A DNA stretch of 64,000 bases, from contig NZ_JARXHX010000004.1 in the NCBI RefSeq assembly GCF_031127835.1, positions 186,001 through 250,000 of the forward strand, read 5' to 3'. The position numbers and the translations under genes were made by a program. Position 1 is the first letter of the stretch, and each line of letters opens with the position of its first letter. This document shows, in pieces, positions 27,654 to 36,976 of this stretch. The notes beneath the pieces were generated by a model. That model did no database searches and was not told where the DNA came from. It saw only the letters and a program-made list of their open reading frames with translations. The DNA comes from Pelagicoccus sp. SDUM812002. Its GTDB lineage: Bacteria > Verrucomicrobiota > Verrucomicrobiia > Opitutales > Opitutaceae.

Positions 27654-28820
27654 GTGAGCCTTATCCATCGCTACATTTTCAAGAACGTATTTACCTCCTG
27701 CATGGCGTCGGTGGCGATGTTCGCCTTCTTGATTCTGACCATGAGCATGGTCAAGGATATGCTTAATCTTTTAGCAGAGGGACAGCTGACCTTGCATTCC
27801 TTTTTTCGGCTGACCTGGCAGTTGTTTCCATTCGTATTCGTCTACGCCCTACCGATGGGCTTTATTACGGGGGCTTTGCTGACCATGGGAAGGCTCTCAG
27901 CTGAGAACGAAATAACGTCGCTCAGAGCAGCTGGTGTCAGCGTCATCCGGCTTTCGAGTTCAGTTTTCTTTTTGGCGATCCTTGGCACGACCGCCTCTTT
28001 GGTGGTAAATTTCTATTACGGGCCTTTAGCCAAGACGCAGTATCGTCAAGAGCTCAAGGACGTTATCCAGACAAACCCGCTAGGCTTTATCGTGGAGAAG
28101 ACCTTTGTCCGGGATTTTTCGGACACGGTGATCTACGTTGGCCAGAAGGAAGACGAGATGCTCTACGACGTCTGGATCTGGAAGCTCAACGAAAAGAGCC
28201 AAGTAACCTTGTTCGCCCGAGCGGAGAAGGGCCGCTTCGCCTTCATCGAAGGGAGCGCGGAGTTGCAGCTGGATACCGAGCAAACGATCGTAGAATACCG
28301 CGATAAGGAGGATCCCGAGAGCTTTCGGACCAAGAAATTCTATCCGCTTTCCATGGATCGGGTGCCATTCATGTTTCCGATGTCAGAGATCATCGGCGAG
28401 GAAACTCTAGCTCGCAAGCTGACGTGGATGACCTTTGACGAGCTGCAGGCGGAGGTCGCCCGCTACGAAAGTATTATAGCCTCCTCGTCGGGCGAGGTAC
28501 GCGAAGAGGCATCGAAGAATTTGCTGAAGGCGAAAATGGTTTTCCACAAGAACTTCGCAATGGGTTTCGCGGTGCTCTCGTTTGCGTGCATCGCAGTTCC
28601 TTTGGGGTTAAAAACCTCACGCAAGGAAACATCGGCGAACCTTGGCATCGGGGTTGGGATGGGGTTGCTTTACTACCTCGCCATGATCTCTATCGGATGG
28701 CTTGACGGCAAGCCTGAGGCGCGGCCGGAGCTGCTGTTTTGGGTGCCGAACTTGTTGTACCAAGGTTACGGTACGTGGCTATTCCTTCGGGCTGACCATG
28801 GCCGGAAGTCAAAAAAATAA
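27654..28820 (+). CDS. LptF/LptG-family lipopolysaccharide export permease
   Basis: LptF and LptG are the membrane subunits of the Lpt transporter that extracts LPS from the inner membrane. The 388 residues show the family plan: an N-terminal amphipathic start (SLIHRYIFKNVF), three membrane helices in the first 130 residues, a large periplasmic domain (about 130-285) and three C-terminal helices. The conserved FPFVFVYALPMGFITGALLT and NEITSLRAAG are present. The start is a GTG at 27654. It is not paired with a second YjgP/YjgQ gene here. Confidence 0.9.
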   Translation: MSLIHRYIFKNVFTSCMASVAMFAFLILTMSMVKDMLNLLAEGQLTLHSFFRLTWQLFPFVFVYALPMGFITGALLTMGRLSAENEITSLRAAGVSVIRLSSSVFFLAILGTTASLVVNFYYGPLAKTQYRQELKDVIQTNPLGFIVEKTFVRDFSDTVIYVGQKEDEMLYDVWIWKLNEKSQVTLFARAEKGRFAFIEGSAELQLDTEQTIVEYRDKEDPESFRTKKFYPLSMDRVPFMFPMSEIIGEETLARKLTWMTFDELQAEVARYESIIASSSGEVREEASKNLLKAKMVFHKNFAMGFAVLSFACIAVPLGLKTSRKETSANLGIGVGMGLLYYLAMISIGWLDGKPEARPELLFWVPNLLYQGYGTWLFLRADHGRKSKK

Positions 28821-28884
28821 CGGGAAGTCGGCTCGCCGCGATATCTCAAATGGGGAGGCACCGCTGATTGGGGGGCTCCCGTGC

Positions 28885-29340
28885 TCAGTGAGCGATTAAG
28901 AGCAAAATGATTCGCCCGTTTCCGGAATTCGGACCGACGAGGACGGTGGGTCGGTCCTTCGAGGCTACCACGGTCGTATTTACCAAGGTGTGTCCGCTGC
29001 GTTTCCATTGGGCGGATATCCGGAATTTTCCATCGCCGGCGGGGTCGACCTTTACGCTGACATCGTGCTCGCCGCTGAGGCCGATGATATTGGAACCAGG
29101 CACGGAGACGCTCGCTCTGCTGGAGCCTTGGTTTTTAAAAGTGTCGAAGGGGAGGATCTTTTTCAAGTTTCGCTCGTACTGGCTGAGAGAGGCGTCGACG
29201 CCACCTCCCTCGTTAGAGCCCAGGATTAAGGTGGCCCTGATGTTTATGCTGTCGGCTGCGACAGATACGCTGGCAAAGAGGGAGTTGAAGATCGCGATGA
29301 GGACGAGGGACGCGAGTTTAGGGGCGCGATAGTTTTTCAT
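28885..29340 (-). CDS. Secreted protein of unknown function, coupled to an ECF sigma factor
   Basis: I do not recognise the family. The 151 residues begin with a signal peptide (LVLIAIFNSLFASVSVAADS, probable cleavage after VAA), followed by a beta-rich domain with GGGVDASLSQYERNLKKILP, SRASVSVPGSNIIGLSGEHD and VASKDRPTVLVGPNSGNGRI. The layout suggests an exported beta-sandwich. Its ATG overlaps the stop codon of the sigma factor gene as ATGA, so translation is coupled. It has no membrane anchor or anti-sigma features, so it is more likely a target or effector than a membrane anti-sigma factor. Confidence 0.8.
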   Translation of the reverse strand: MKNYRAPKLASLVLIAIFNSLFASVSVAADSINIRATLILGSNEGGGVDASLSQYERNLKKILPFDTFKNQGSSRASVSVPGSNIIGLSGEHDVSVKVDPAGDGKFRISAQWKRSGHTLVNTTVVASKDRPTVLVGPNSGNGRIILLLIAH

Positions 29341-29912
29341 GAGACTAAATCTGCTAAGTGTTTTTGTATCGTTTTTCTCGCGTTGAAAAGGCGGGACATG
29401 ACGGTGCCGGTTTTGCAGTGGAGCTGTTGGGCCATTTCTTCGTAAGTGAGCCCTTCGATCTCTCTGAGTTGGAGGGCCGTGCGTAGTTTTTCGGGGAGTT
29501 TGGAAAAGGCGTCGTCGATGCGAGCTTTTAGTTCTTTACCTTCGAGTTTACGGACTTGTTCGGGGGACGCAATCGACGATGCGTCTGAGTTTGCCGCGTT
29601 TTCGAGGTAATCCGGCTCGGAGGCGGATTCGCGATTGCTGTTTCGCTTCCGGATTAGATCGAGAGCGGTGAAAGTGGTGATACGATACACCCAAGACGTG
29701 AAGGCCGACTCGCCTTTGAAGGTCGAAAGCTTTTTCCAAACCTTGATCCACGTGAGTTGAGCCACGTCTTTGGCATCCTCCTCGGACTTGGTCATGCGGA
29801 GCGCTTGGCCGTACACCTTATCGTAGTGGAGGGTGACGAGTTGGTTGAAGGCTGAATCGTCGCCTTCCAGCGCTAAAGACACGAGCGCTTCTGTTTTTTC
29901 ATCGGTTGCCAC
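29337..29912 (-). CDS. ECF-type RNA polymerase sigma factor
   Basis: The 191 residues have sigma region 2 (LHYDKVYGQALRMTKSEEDA and DVAQLTWIKVWKKL, about 28-70, with the -10 recognition stretch SWVYRITTFTALDLIRKR). Region 4 contains LPEKLRTALQLREIEGLTYE and the HTH GTVMSRLFNARKTI at the C-terminus. There is no region 3 and no C-terminal extension. The start is a GTG at 29912. No anti-sigma gene is adjacent; the only coupled partner is the secreted protein downstream. Confidence 0.92.
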   Translation of the reverse strand: MATDEKTEALVSLALEGDDSAFNQLVTLHYDKVYGQALRMTKSEEDAKDVAQLTWIKVWKKLSTFKGESAFTSWVYRITTFTALDLIRKRNSNRESASEPDYLENAANSDASSIASPEQVRKLEGKELKARIDDAFSKLPEKLRTALQLREIEGLTYEEMAQQLHCKTGTVMSRLFNARKTIQKHLADLVS

Positions 29913-29988
29913 CTGTTGCTCTAATCGTCGGTGAGTTTCAATAGCTTCGCTTTATTTGCGAGGTAAGACGCGTATTTGGTAGAAATAT

Positions 29989-30735
29989 TCAGACCCTATG
30001 GAGTTCGATCGCTCGAAGTACGGCGGCCGTGTGCTCAGCAACGCGTTGTTCGAGGGGAGCTGAACTTGGCGTTTCCAACGTGTAGTGTGCGTGTCTGGAC
30101 TTTGAATACAGAAGGAAAGCCTCAGGCCAGTCATCCCGCTCGTAAATATCGAAATCTGCAGGGCGGCTAATCAATCCGGCGGTTGCGGCGCTGCCGTCGA
30201 TCTCGAGAGCGAGGTCCAGTGGGCCGATCTTTTCGATCGTATCCAAAATCTCCTGAGCTTTGCTAGTGTCGGCGTTTGCGACGATAGCATACAGGTAGAA
30301 ACCCGTGCTTTCCCAGTCCTCGTGCAAGGCAAGGCTCAGATCGAACGGGTCGATTTGCTCAAGAAAAAGTTTCACCGCCTCGCTCTCAGGATTTTTCGGG
30401 TAGCGGAAGTCGCGATTGAGGTCGTGTCCTATCGCATTTTCCCTCGTCCGTGCTTCGAAGCCGGTAGGGTTGATGAGGGGAATGAGGGTGATGTCGCAGT
30501 CGTAAGGGAGTAGGTCTTCCTCGAGCAAGTGAGCGATGGTGAGGGGTCCGGCGGGTTCATCTCCGTGAATCCCTGAGGAAATATAGATGCGATAAGGTCT
30601 TTGAGAGGCGCTCGCGCTGTTCCGCGATAGGGCGTAAATTGAGTGTTTGGATACGGTTCCGATAGTGCGAAGCTGGAAACCTCTCCGCTCGGAGAGCTCG
30701 ATGAGGGAGGCGCTGAAGGGTTCAGGCTGGATCAT
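29989..30735 (-). CDS. M14-family metallopeptidase/amidase (MpaA- or AstE-like)
   Basis: M14 zinc enzymes remove C-terminal residues or acyl groups, and MpaA-type members trim murein peptides. The 248 residues have the zinc motif SGIHGDEPAGP near residue 54, NPTGFEARTREN with GHDLNRDF for substrate binding, the third ligand in LALHEDWES and the catalytic Glu in YTLETPS near residue 222. There is no signal peptide, so it acts in the cytosol, as MpaA does. The substrate is inferred only at family level. It stands alone between the sigma factor and the divergent ugd gene. Confidence 0.85.
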   Translation of the reverse strand: MIQPEPFSASLIELSERRGFQLRTIGTVSKHSIYALSRNSASASQRPYRIYISSGIHGDEPAGPLTIAHLLEEDLLPYDCDITLIPLINPTGFEARTRENAIGHDLNRDFRYPKNPESEAVKLFLEQIDPFDLSLALHEDWESTGFYLYAIVANADTSKAQEILDTIEKIGPLDLALEIDGSAATAGLISRPADFDIYERDDWPEAFLLYSKSRHAHYTLETPSSAPLEQRVAEHTAAVLRAIELHRV

Positions 30736-30892
30736 AGCAGGGTTGTGGAGGTGATATTTGTTAAAGTTTTATTGAAGAGCTGACGAATTAGGCTTGGTTT
30801 ATGCGGCGATCTAACCGGATTTAAACCTACTTTTGTCTAATCCTCGTTTGCCTTTCTTATTGGGTCTGCGATTTCTCAACTCTAACATTACC

Positions 30893-32272
30893 ATGAAGAT
30901 TTGTTGCTTAGGAGCTGGCTACGTTGGTGGCCCAACGATGGCTATGATTGCCTACAAGTGCCCGGACATCACCGTTACGGTTGCCGACATTAACGAAGCG
31001 CGCATCAACGCTTGGAACTCTGAGGAGCTCCCTGTGTTCGAGCCAGGACTCGATGACGTCGTAAAGACCGCTCGCGGACGTAATCTCTTTTTCACTACGG
31101 ACAAGGTTAGAGCAATCAAAGAGGCTGATATTATTTTCGTTAGTGTGGGCACCCCTACCAAAACTTATGGTGCGGGCGCAGGCAAAGCGGCTGACTTGAA
31201 ATACATCGAACTTTGCGCTCGCGACATCGCCGAGCACTCGGAAGGTTCGAAAATCGTGGTCGAGAAGTCGACCTTGCCTGTGAGAACTGCAGAAGGCTTG
31301 AAGACCGTTTTACAGGCCAATTCTCGGGCAGGGCTTGAGTTTCAGGTTCTTTCAAACCCTGAGTTTTTAGCTGAAGGCACTGCTATCGAGGACCTCAACG
31401 AGCCAGACCGCGTTCTCATCGGCGGCGACGAGGACTCGGAGGAAGGGCGAAAGGCGATTCAAACGCTCGTGGACGTTTACGCGAATTGGGTGTCACGCGA
31501 CCGCATCATTACGACGAATCTTTGGTCATCCGAGCTGTCCAAGCTCGTAGCAAACGCATTCCTCGCACAGCGTATTTCCAGCATCAATTCCATTTCCGCC
31601 CTCTGTGAGCGCACTGGAGCGAATGTGGATCAAGTGGCTTACGCGATCGGAACTGATTCCCGTATCGGCCCCAAGTTCCTGAAGGCCTCTGTCGGTTTCG
31701 GCGGATCGTGTTTCCAAAAGGACATTTTGAACCTCGTGTACCTTTGCGAACATTTCGGTCTACCCGATGTGGCAGCTTATTGGGAGCAGGTGATTATTAT
31801 GAACGATTGGCAGAAGAGTCGCTTCTCGCAGAAAATCGTCTCGACCCTTTTCAATACGGTAAACGGGAAGCGGATCGCCATGCTCGGTTTCGCTTTCAAG
31901 AAGGATACGAATGACACGCGCGAAACGGCTGCCATGTACGTGGGGCGCGATTTGCTCGACGAGCAAGCGGTACTCGCGATTCACGACCCGAAGGTTTCTC
32001 CAGATCAAATGTTCAGGGACCTCAAGGAGTCTGAGACTGACGGAAGCGGCAACCCAAACAAGCAGATCGATATCTGCGAAGATCCGTACGCCGCGGCCAA
32101 GGGCGCCCACGGCTTGGCAATCATGACCGAATGGGATTCCTTCAAAGAGCTCGATTTCCAGAAGATCTACGATGGCATGTTTAAACCTGCTTTCGTTTTC
32201 GACGGACGCAATATTCTCGACCACGAGAAGCTACGCAAAATCGGATTCGTAGTATACGCTATCGGACGCTAG
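30893..32272 (+). CDS. UDP-glucose 6-dehydrogenase, eukaryote-type
   Basis: The enzyme oxidises UDP-glucose twice with NAD to UDP-glucuronate for surface polysaccharides. The 459 residues include the Rossmann motif [10 protein letters not shown] near residues 6-15, [53 protein letters not shown] and the active-site cysteine in [20 protein letters not shown] near residue 272. Many of these blocks match animal UGDH nearly word for word from memory, and the length is closer to animal enzymes than to the usual bacterial Ugd of about 390-440. I chose the ATG at 30893; 20 upstream in-frame residues look non-coding. A strong terminator follows. Confidence 0.95.
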   Translation: MKICCLGAGYVGGPTMAMIAYKCPDITVTVADINEARINAWNSEELPVFEPGLDDVVKTARGRNLFFTTDKVRAIKEADIIFVSVGTPTKTYGAGAGKAADLKYIELCARDIAEHSEGSKIVVEKSTLPVRTAEGLKTVLQANSRAGLEFQVLSNPEFLAEGTAIEDLNEPDRVLIGGDEDSEEGRKAIQTLVDVYANWVSRDRIITTNLWSSELSKLVANAFLAQRISSINSISALCERTGANVDQVAYAIGTDSRIGPKFLKASVGFGGSCFQKDILNLVYLCEHFGLPDVAAYWEQVIIMNDWQKSRFSQKIVSTLFNTVNGKRIAMLGFAFKKDTNDTRETAAMYVGRDLLDEQAVLAIHDPKVSPDQMFRDLKESETDGSGNPNKQIDICEDPYAAAKGAHGLAIMTEWDSFKELDFQKIYDGMFKPAFVFDGRNILDHEKLRKIGFVVYAIGR

Positions 32273-32302
32273 GTCTGGCGTAATCTTAACTCTCTTCAAG
32301 AG

Positions 32303-32334
32303 GCGGATCACTCGTTCGGGTGATCCGCTTTTTT
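32303..32334 (+). terminator. Intrinsic terminator of the UDP-glucose dehydrogenase gene
   Basis: GCGGATCAC pairs perfectly with GTGATCCGC across an 8-base loop, followed by six T. It lies 30 bases after the stop codon. Confidence 0.92.
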
Positions 32335-32486
32335 GCGCGCTAAGGGAGAGCTACTTACGAATGCCAATAGGGTGTAGAGCTCGTTCGGAAGTAAAGCGTG
32401 GTTGTTTTATTTGGGATAACTCAGGTTTTAAGCGGATTTACCGATGAGCAGTACTGAGCCATCTTTCAATTTTAACTTCATACATT

Positions 32487-32807
32487 ATGCTGCTCAGCCT
32501 CCTCTTTCTCATCATTCTAGCGGTCATTGCTTACAAGAGCAAAAAGATCGTACTGCCTGCTATCGTTTTTGGAGTTCTAAAATCGGCAGCGTCCTGCTTT
32601 TACGTGATCGCAGAGTCTTCGGCGCTCGGTTATGACACGATCGCTTTACTAGCAGGTTCGCAGTTGCTTGCCAACGGACTTCTCGGCGCGGCGATTGCCT
32701 TTCTCGTCGTGAAGCGTTCACAAGATTGGAAATACTCTTTCGCGACAACGGTCCTCTCGGTTTTTACCTATCTGACCAGTGCGATCGATCCGATGATCGT
32801 CGCATAG
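32487..32807 (+). CDS. Small membrane protein, 106 aa
   Basis: I do not recognise the family. Three or four hydrophobic stretches are visible: LLSLLFLIILAVIAY, the region around IVFGVLKSAASCFYVIAESS, LLANGLLGAAIAFLVV and SVFTYLTSAIDPMI. Short basic turns (KSKK, VKRSQDWK) suggest an inner-membrane protein. The gap of 150 bases after the preceding terminator contains TTTATTTGGGATAACTC at 32406-32422, which resembles one of the suf operator copies. It is convergent with topB. Confidence 0.7.
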   Translation: MLLSLLFLIILAVIAYKSKKIVLPAIVFGVLKSAASCFYVIAESSALGYDTIALLAGSQLLANGLLGAAIAFLVVKRSQDWKYSFATTVLSVFTYLTSAIDPMIVA

Positions 32808-32860
32808 CGAAAAGGCCGCCTTCCATTGGAAAACGGCCCGAATTTAAATTATCGACCGGA

Positions 32861-35404
32861 CTAATCGGCCTTTTTGGTAGCTTTCTTAGCTGCCTTTTTT
32901 GTGGCCTTCTTAGCTCCTTTTTTAGCGGCTCTTGGCGGAAACTCGAACTTGGTCTGACCGCTGTCCTGCAAGGTGAGGTAAGCGTCGAAGGGACGTTTGG
33001 TGCGTTTCGACCAGAACTTGTCCAGCAGGTCCGTTTTCCCGTCCGCGAGAAGCTTCATCATTTGATCGAGAGGGATCTCGCGATCGAGTATCTTTCGGCT
33101 GACGCGGATAGGGGTCGTTTCCTTGCTTCCCTCCATTACACGAACCACGTACGCAGCTGGCGTTTCGAAGACATCTCCGCCGGTGCGAGGACATTTAGCT
33201 ACCGGCGTCATTGTCGAGAAGTCTGCGGATCCGCTATCGCCATCGCCGTTTCCGAAATCGAATTTAACGCGGCGCGTCTCTGGATCGAGGAATAGATTTG
33301 CGCTGTAGGGTTTGCCGGACTTCGAGCGGAAATTGTCTATCGGTCCGACCTTTCCTTTTTCGAGCAGCTCGCGGAGTTCAGCGACATCCATTTTTCGATT
33401 CCCGATGATCTTGTAGATGGCGAAGCGCGTGTCTTTTTCGCCTTCCTCGGGTTTCTGGTCGCCCTTGGTCTTGAAGGCTCTCATCGATTCGAAGAGTGGC
33501 TGCCCGTCGATCGGCGACTTCAAGTCGCTCGGCAGCAAGTCGTCGTCGTTTTCTTGGAAGTTTTTGATACTGTCGACGATCTTCTCGGTCATGCCGATGA
33601 TCTCCTTCACAAAGGCTTCACGGTCGAGTTCGCCATCCTCAATCTTGTGCAGCTTATACTCCCATTCGCCAGTGAGCTCAGGTTTGGTGAGAGCCTCGGC
33701 GTTGATGCAGGTGAGGAAGTCGAGCAGAGTTTCCGCTTTTGGCGTGGGGCAGAGAGCTCGGTGATCACGCTCGATGTAGCGCTCAGCAATGAGGCGCTCG
33801 ATGATTTGGGCTCGGGTCGCTGGTGTGCCTAGTCCGCCTTCCTTCATTGCGTCGGCGAGTTCGTCATCTTCGACCAGTTTGCCAGCACCTTCCATTGCAG
33901 ATAGAAGGGTGGCTTCTGTGTATCTTGGAGGTGGTTTGGTTTCCTCGGCCAGAAGCTCGAAACCGTCAACCTGGGCCTTTGCCGGCTCGCCATCTTTCTC
34001 GTCGAGAGCGGGAAGGGTGTCGTCGACACCGGCGACCGTCACGCTTTTGCCGTAGACTTCCAGCCAGCCAGGAGAGACGAGAACCTTACCTTCGGTCTTG
34101 AAGTTGTGCCTGTTTATCTCGCTCACTCGAGTGGTGATTGCGAATTCGGCGCTCGGGTAAAATATTGAGACGAAGCGGCGGCTGATCATGTCGAAGATCT
34201 TTGCTTCGTCGTCATTGAGCTTCTTTGCGGAGTCAGCAGTTGGGATGATCGCAAAGTGATCGGATATCTGCTTGTTATTGAATACTCTTTTATCGCCAGG
34301 ATTTACCCAATTATTGGATACAGGACGCGTCGCAACCTCGCCGAGCGTAGATTCAAGATTCTGCAGGGTGCTGCGAACGGTGTCGGGATAATCCTCCGGT
34401 AACGCTCGAGAGTCGGTACGCGGATAAGTGATCATTTTGTGCTTTTCGTACAACGACTGCGCGAGCTGCAGTGTGCGGCGGGCAGAGAAGCCAAATCGGT
34501 TGTTCGCTTCCCGCTGTAGGGTGGTCAAGTCGTAGAGGCGCTGAGCGGCTTGTCTCGACTTTTTCTTTTCCTCGGAAACGAGAGCGACTGGATTGCCCTC
34601 TAAGTCAGCGGCTACCTGCTTGGCTTCCGCTTCATCCCAGATGCGATCAATCCGGTTGTGTTCGTCGTCGCCTTTCTTGAAGTTCGGTTTTTGATAAACG
34701 CCTTGGTAGCTACCGTTGGTGATGCCGAAGTCGGTTACAATGCGCCAGTAGTCACGAGGTTTGAAGGATTCGATTAAGCGCTCTCGCTCGACGACGATGG
34801 CGAGGGTGGGGGTTTGCACACGGCCAACACCGGCGACATTGCCCGCACGCGAGCCGTAGAGTCGCTTGGTTACGCCACGGGTACAGTTGATTCCGATAAG
34901 CCAGTCCGCTTCGGAGCGAGATTGGGCGGCGTCGGCAAGATTCTTCATTTCCTCCCCGTCACGCAACTCGTCGAAGGCTTTGCGGATGGCAGCAGGGGTC
35001 ATGGAAAGCATCCACAAGCGCTTTACGGGTAGCTTCGATTTCGTCAGCTTGTAGACGTATGAGAAAATCAGCTCGCCCTCTCGACCGGCGTCACATGCGT
35101 TGACCACGGTTTCGATGTCCTTCCGCTTCATCAGCTTTTTGATGGACTTGTATTTCGACTCCGTTTTCTCGATCGGCTTGAGCTTAAACTGTTCGGGAAT
35201 GATAGGCAGGTTTGCCAGTCTCCAGAACGCGTCTCGCTTGTCGTAGTCCTCCGGCATGCAGAGCTCGACGATGTGACCAACGGCGGAAGTGATCACGTAA
35301 TCATCGCTTTCGAAGTACTCGTCGTGCTTGGCGAACTTTCCGCCGACTGCTTTGCAAAGGTCGCGAGCTACGCTCGGCTTTTCCGCGATGACAAGGGACT
35401 TCAT
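32861..35404 (-). CDS. topB: DNA topoisomerase III (TopB) with lysine-rich tail
   Basis: Type IA topoisomerases pass one strand through a nick in the other and resolve linked duplexes. The 847 residues begin MKSLVIAEKPSVARDLCKAV with the TOPRIM glutamate in LVIAEKPS and the acidic motif NACDAGREGELIF near residue 105. The active-site Tyr is in KMITYPRTDSRAL near residue 325. Type III features include GINCTRGVTKRLYGS and GVGRVQTPTLAIVVERE. Two C-terminal zinc-less repeat domains follow (KFDFGNG and KFEFPPR ends), and the last 20 residues are a Lys/Ala/Thr run like the tail of histone H1. Confidence 0.93.
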   Translation of the reverse strand: MKSLVIAEKPSVARDLCKAVGGKFAKHDEYFESDDYVITSAVGHIVELCMPEDYDKRDAFWRLANLPIIPEQFKLKPIEKTESKYKSIKKLMKRKDIETVVNACDAGREGELIFSYVYKLTKSKLPVKRLWMLSMTPAAIRKAFDELRDGEEMKNLADAAQSRSEADWLIGINCTRGVTKRLYGSRAGNVAGVGRVQTPTLAIVVERERLIESFKPRDYWRIVTDFGITNGSYQGVYQKPNFKKGDDEHNRIDRIWDEAEAKQVAADLEGNPVALVSEEKKKSRQAAQRLYDLTTLQREANNRFGFSARRTLQLAQSLYEKHKMITYPRTDSRALPEDYPDTVRSTLQNLESTLGEVATRPVSNNWVNPGDKRVFNNKQISDHFAIIPTADSAKKLNDDEAKIFDMISRRFVSIFYPSAEFAITTRVSEINRHNFKTEGKVLVSPGWLEVYGKSVTVAGVDDTLPALDEKDGEPAKAQVDGFELLAEETKPPPRYTEATLLSAMEGAGKLVEDDELADAMKEGGLGTPATRAQIIERLIAERYIERDHRALCPTPKAETLLDFLTCINAEALTKPELTGEWEYKLHKIEDGELDREAFVKEIIGMTEKIVDSIKNFQENDDDLLPSDLKSPIDGQPLFESMRAFKTKGDQKPEEGEKDTRFAIYKIIGNRKMDVAELRELLEKGKVGPIDNFRSKSGKPYSANLFLDPETRRVKFDFGNGDGDSGSADFSTMTPVAKCPRTGGDVFETPAAYVVRVMEGSKETTPIRVSRKILDREIPLDQMMKLLADGKTDLLDKFWSKRTKRPFDAYLTLQDSGQTKFEFPPRAAKKGAKKATKKAAKKATKKAD

Positions 35405-35704
35405 TATATATAGTGTAGTTGGTGAAAAATTTGTTTACCGAAGGCGGCGATGAGGCGAGTAAGCGTGCAATTTTCGGCCCTCTTTTACTCGCTTTGAGCG
35501 AGGGAGGGGTGGAAAGGTCGCTATTTTTCGGTCGATGAGGACAAATTCGGAGCCTTGCAAGTACAATTTTGGAACGACGGTCTGGGAGCGGCTTCAAATG
35601 GCCCAGGTTCGCGATTGGTCTTGGCGAGCTGGGTAGGGGTGTCTAAGCATTGGCCTTTCATGACTTTGGGGCACTGCCAGATTAACCGATTCCGAACCTA
35701 GCGA
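35405..35704. other. Gap between divergent topB and lpxK
   Basis: No gene is supported. It must hold both promoters. Two inverted repeats are visible: GCGAGTA (35455-35461) with TACTCGC (35486-35492), and CTCGCT-TTG-AGCGAG at 35488-35502, which share bases and could be alternative hairpins. A TATATAAT stretch lies directly before the topB start. Confidence 0.45.
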
Positions 35705-36916
35705 ATGAGCAGCAGCAACACCAAGCGATTGCTCAACCAGCTGGAGGAATTCGCGGTCGAAGTGGTCAATGACCGTCGTCGTGGCAAGCGTGCGATTGCC
35801 TTCAAAATCCTGTTGCGTGCGCTATCCGTTGTATTTGGCGGGCTGGTACACCTGCGTTTCTTTCTCTACCGAAACCGCCTTCTTAAGGATCAACCGCTCG
35901 GTTGTCTCGTGGTGGTTGTGGGTAATCTCACAGTGGGCGGCACTGGAAAGACGCCGGTTGTGGAGAAGTTCGCCCGTTCGCTGCACAACCGAGGACGTAA
36001 GGTTGCGATCCTTAGTCGCGGATACAAAAGCAAAGCGGTCAAAAAGGAGTCCTTGAAAGATCGGCTTTGGCGAACTTACGTGACGGGAGGAGAAGCGCCG
36101 CCGCCGAAGATTGTGAGCGATGGCGAGCACGTCTTGTTGGATTCCGAGCTCGCTGGCGATGAGCCTTTCATGCTCGCCAAAAATCTTCCGGGGGTGGTGG
36201 TCTTGGTGGATAAGGACCGCGTGAAGAGTGGTTCCTACGCAATCAAGAAATTTGGCTGCGACACGCTAATCCTCGACGACGGGATGCAGTACCTGCCGCT
36301 GAAAGGCAGGCTCAATCTTCTGCTTGTCGACAAGAGTAACCCGTTTGGAAACAGAAAGTTGCTGCCACGTGGGATCCTGAGGGAGCCGGTTCGTCACTTG
36401 AAGCGTGCTTCTTATGTCTTCCTGACCAAATCCGACGGTCGCCCCGATCCCGAGCTAGAAGCACTCATCCAAAAGCACAATCCGGGAGTAGACATCATCG
36501 AATGCGCCCACCGGCCGCAGTACTTGCAGGAAGTTAACGGCACACAGCGCAAGGAGCTTGCGGAGCTCAAGAATCGTCGCATCGGCGCATTCAGCGGGAT
36601 CGCGGTCCCGCAGAGTTTCGAAGGATTCCTGCGAAACCTCGGTGCAAACCTTCTCTACACCCGCCGTTTTACTGATCACCACCGCTTTGACGCCAATGAG
36701 CTCCATGAGATCGTGGACGAAGCTAAGGCAGCCGGCCTAGAGTACATCGTAACCACCGAAAAGGACGCCGTCCGGATTCCGGATACGATTTCGTTTTCCA
36801 TCCCCCTGTACTACCTGAGGCTCGAGATCGACATCATGCGTGGCGCGGACGATTTCGAAGAAGCGGTTTCCCGAGTGTGCTTCACTGAGAAGGTGGAGCG
36901 TAAACTCACTGTTTAG
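35705..36916 (+). CDS. lpxK: Tetraacyldisaccharide 4'-kinase LpxK
   Basis: LpxK phosphorylates the 4' position of the lipid A disaccharide at the inner membrane. The 403 residues have an N-terminal membrane-binding region ([20 protein letters not shown]), the P-loop [20 protein letters not shown] near residues 78-97 and ILSRGYKSK. The second-nucleotide-domain signature [16 protein letters not shown] and VTTEKDAVR at the end are also present. Length is somewhat above the usual 330, mainly through the N-terminal extension. It is followed after 60 bases by an M29 aminopeptidase gene. Confidence 0.95.
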   Translation: MSSSNTKRLLNQLEEFAVEVVNDRRRGKRAIAFKILLRALSVVFGGLVHLRFFLYRNRLLKDQPLGCLVVVVGNLTVGGTGKTPVVEKFARSLHNRGRKVAILSRGYKSKAVKKESLKDRLWRTYVTGGEAPPPKIVSDGEHVLLDSELAGDEPFMLAKNLPGVVVLVDKDRVKSGSYAIKKFGCDTLILDDGMQYLPLKGRLNLLLVDKSNPFGNRKLLPRGILREPVRHLKRASYVFLTKSDGRPDPELEALIQKHNPGVDIIECAHRPQYLQEVNGTQRKELAELKNRRIGAFSGIAVPQSFEGFLRNLGANLLYTRRFTDHHRFDANELHEIVDEAKAAGLEYIVTTEKDAVRIPDTISFSIPLYYLRLEIDIMRGADDFEEAVSRVCFTEKVERKLTV

Positions 36917-36976
36917 CTCGTCCTAATTGCAGCTATAGCGTTGCAACATGGCGGCAAATGCATTCGTAGAGTAGGC

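Noticed and set aside
32812-32850. Terminator between the 106-aa membrane gene and topB
   Set aside because: GGCCG and CGGCC can pair around TTCCATTGGAA, but no T-run follows on either strand.
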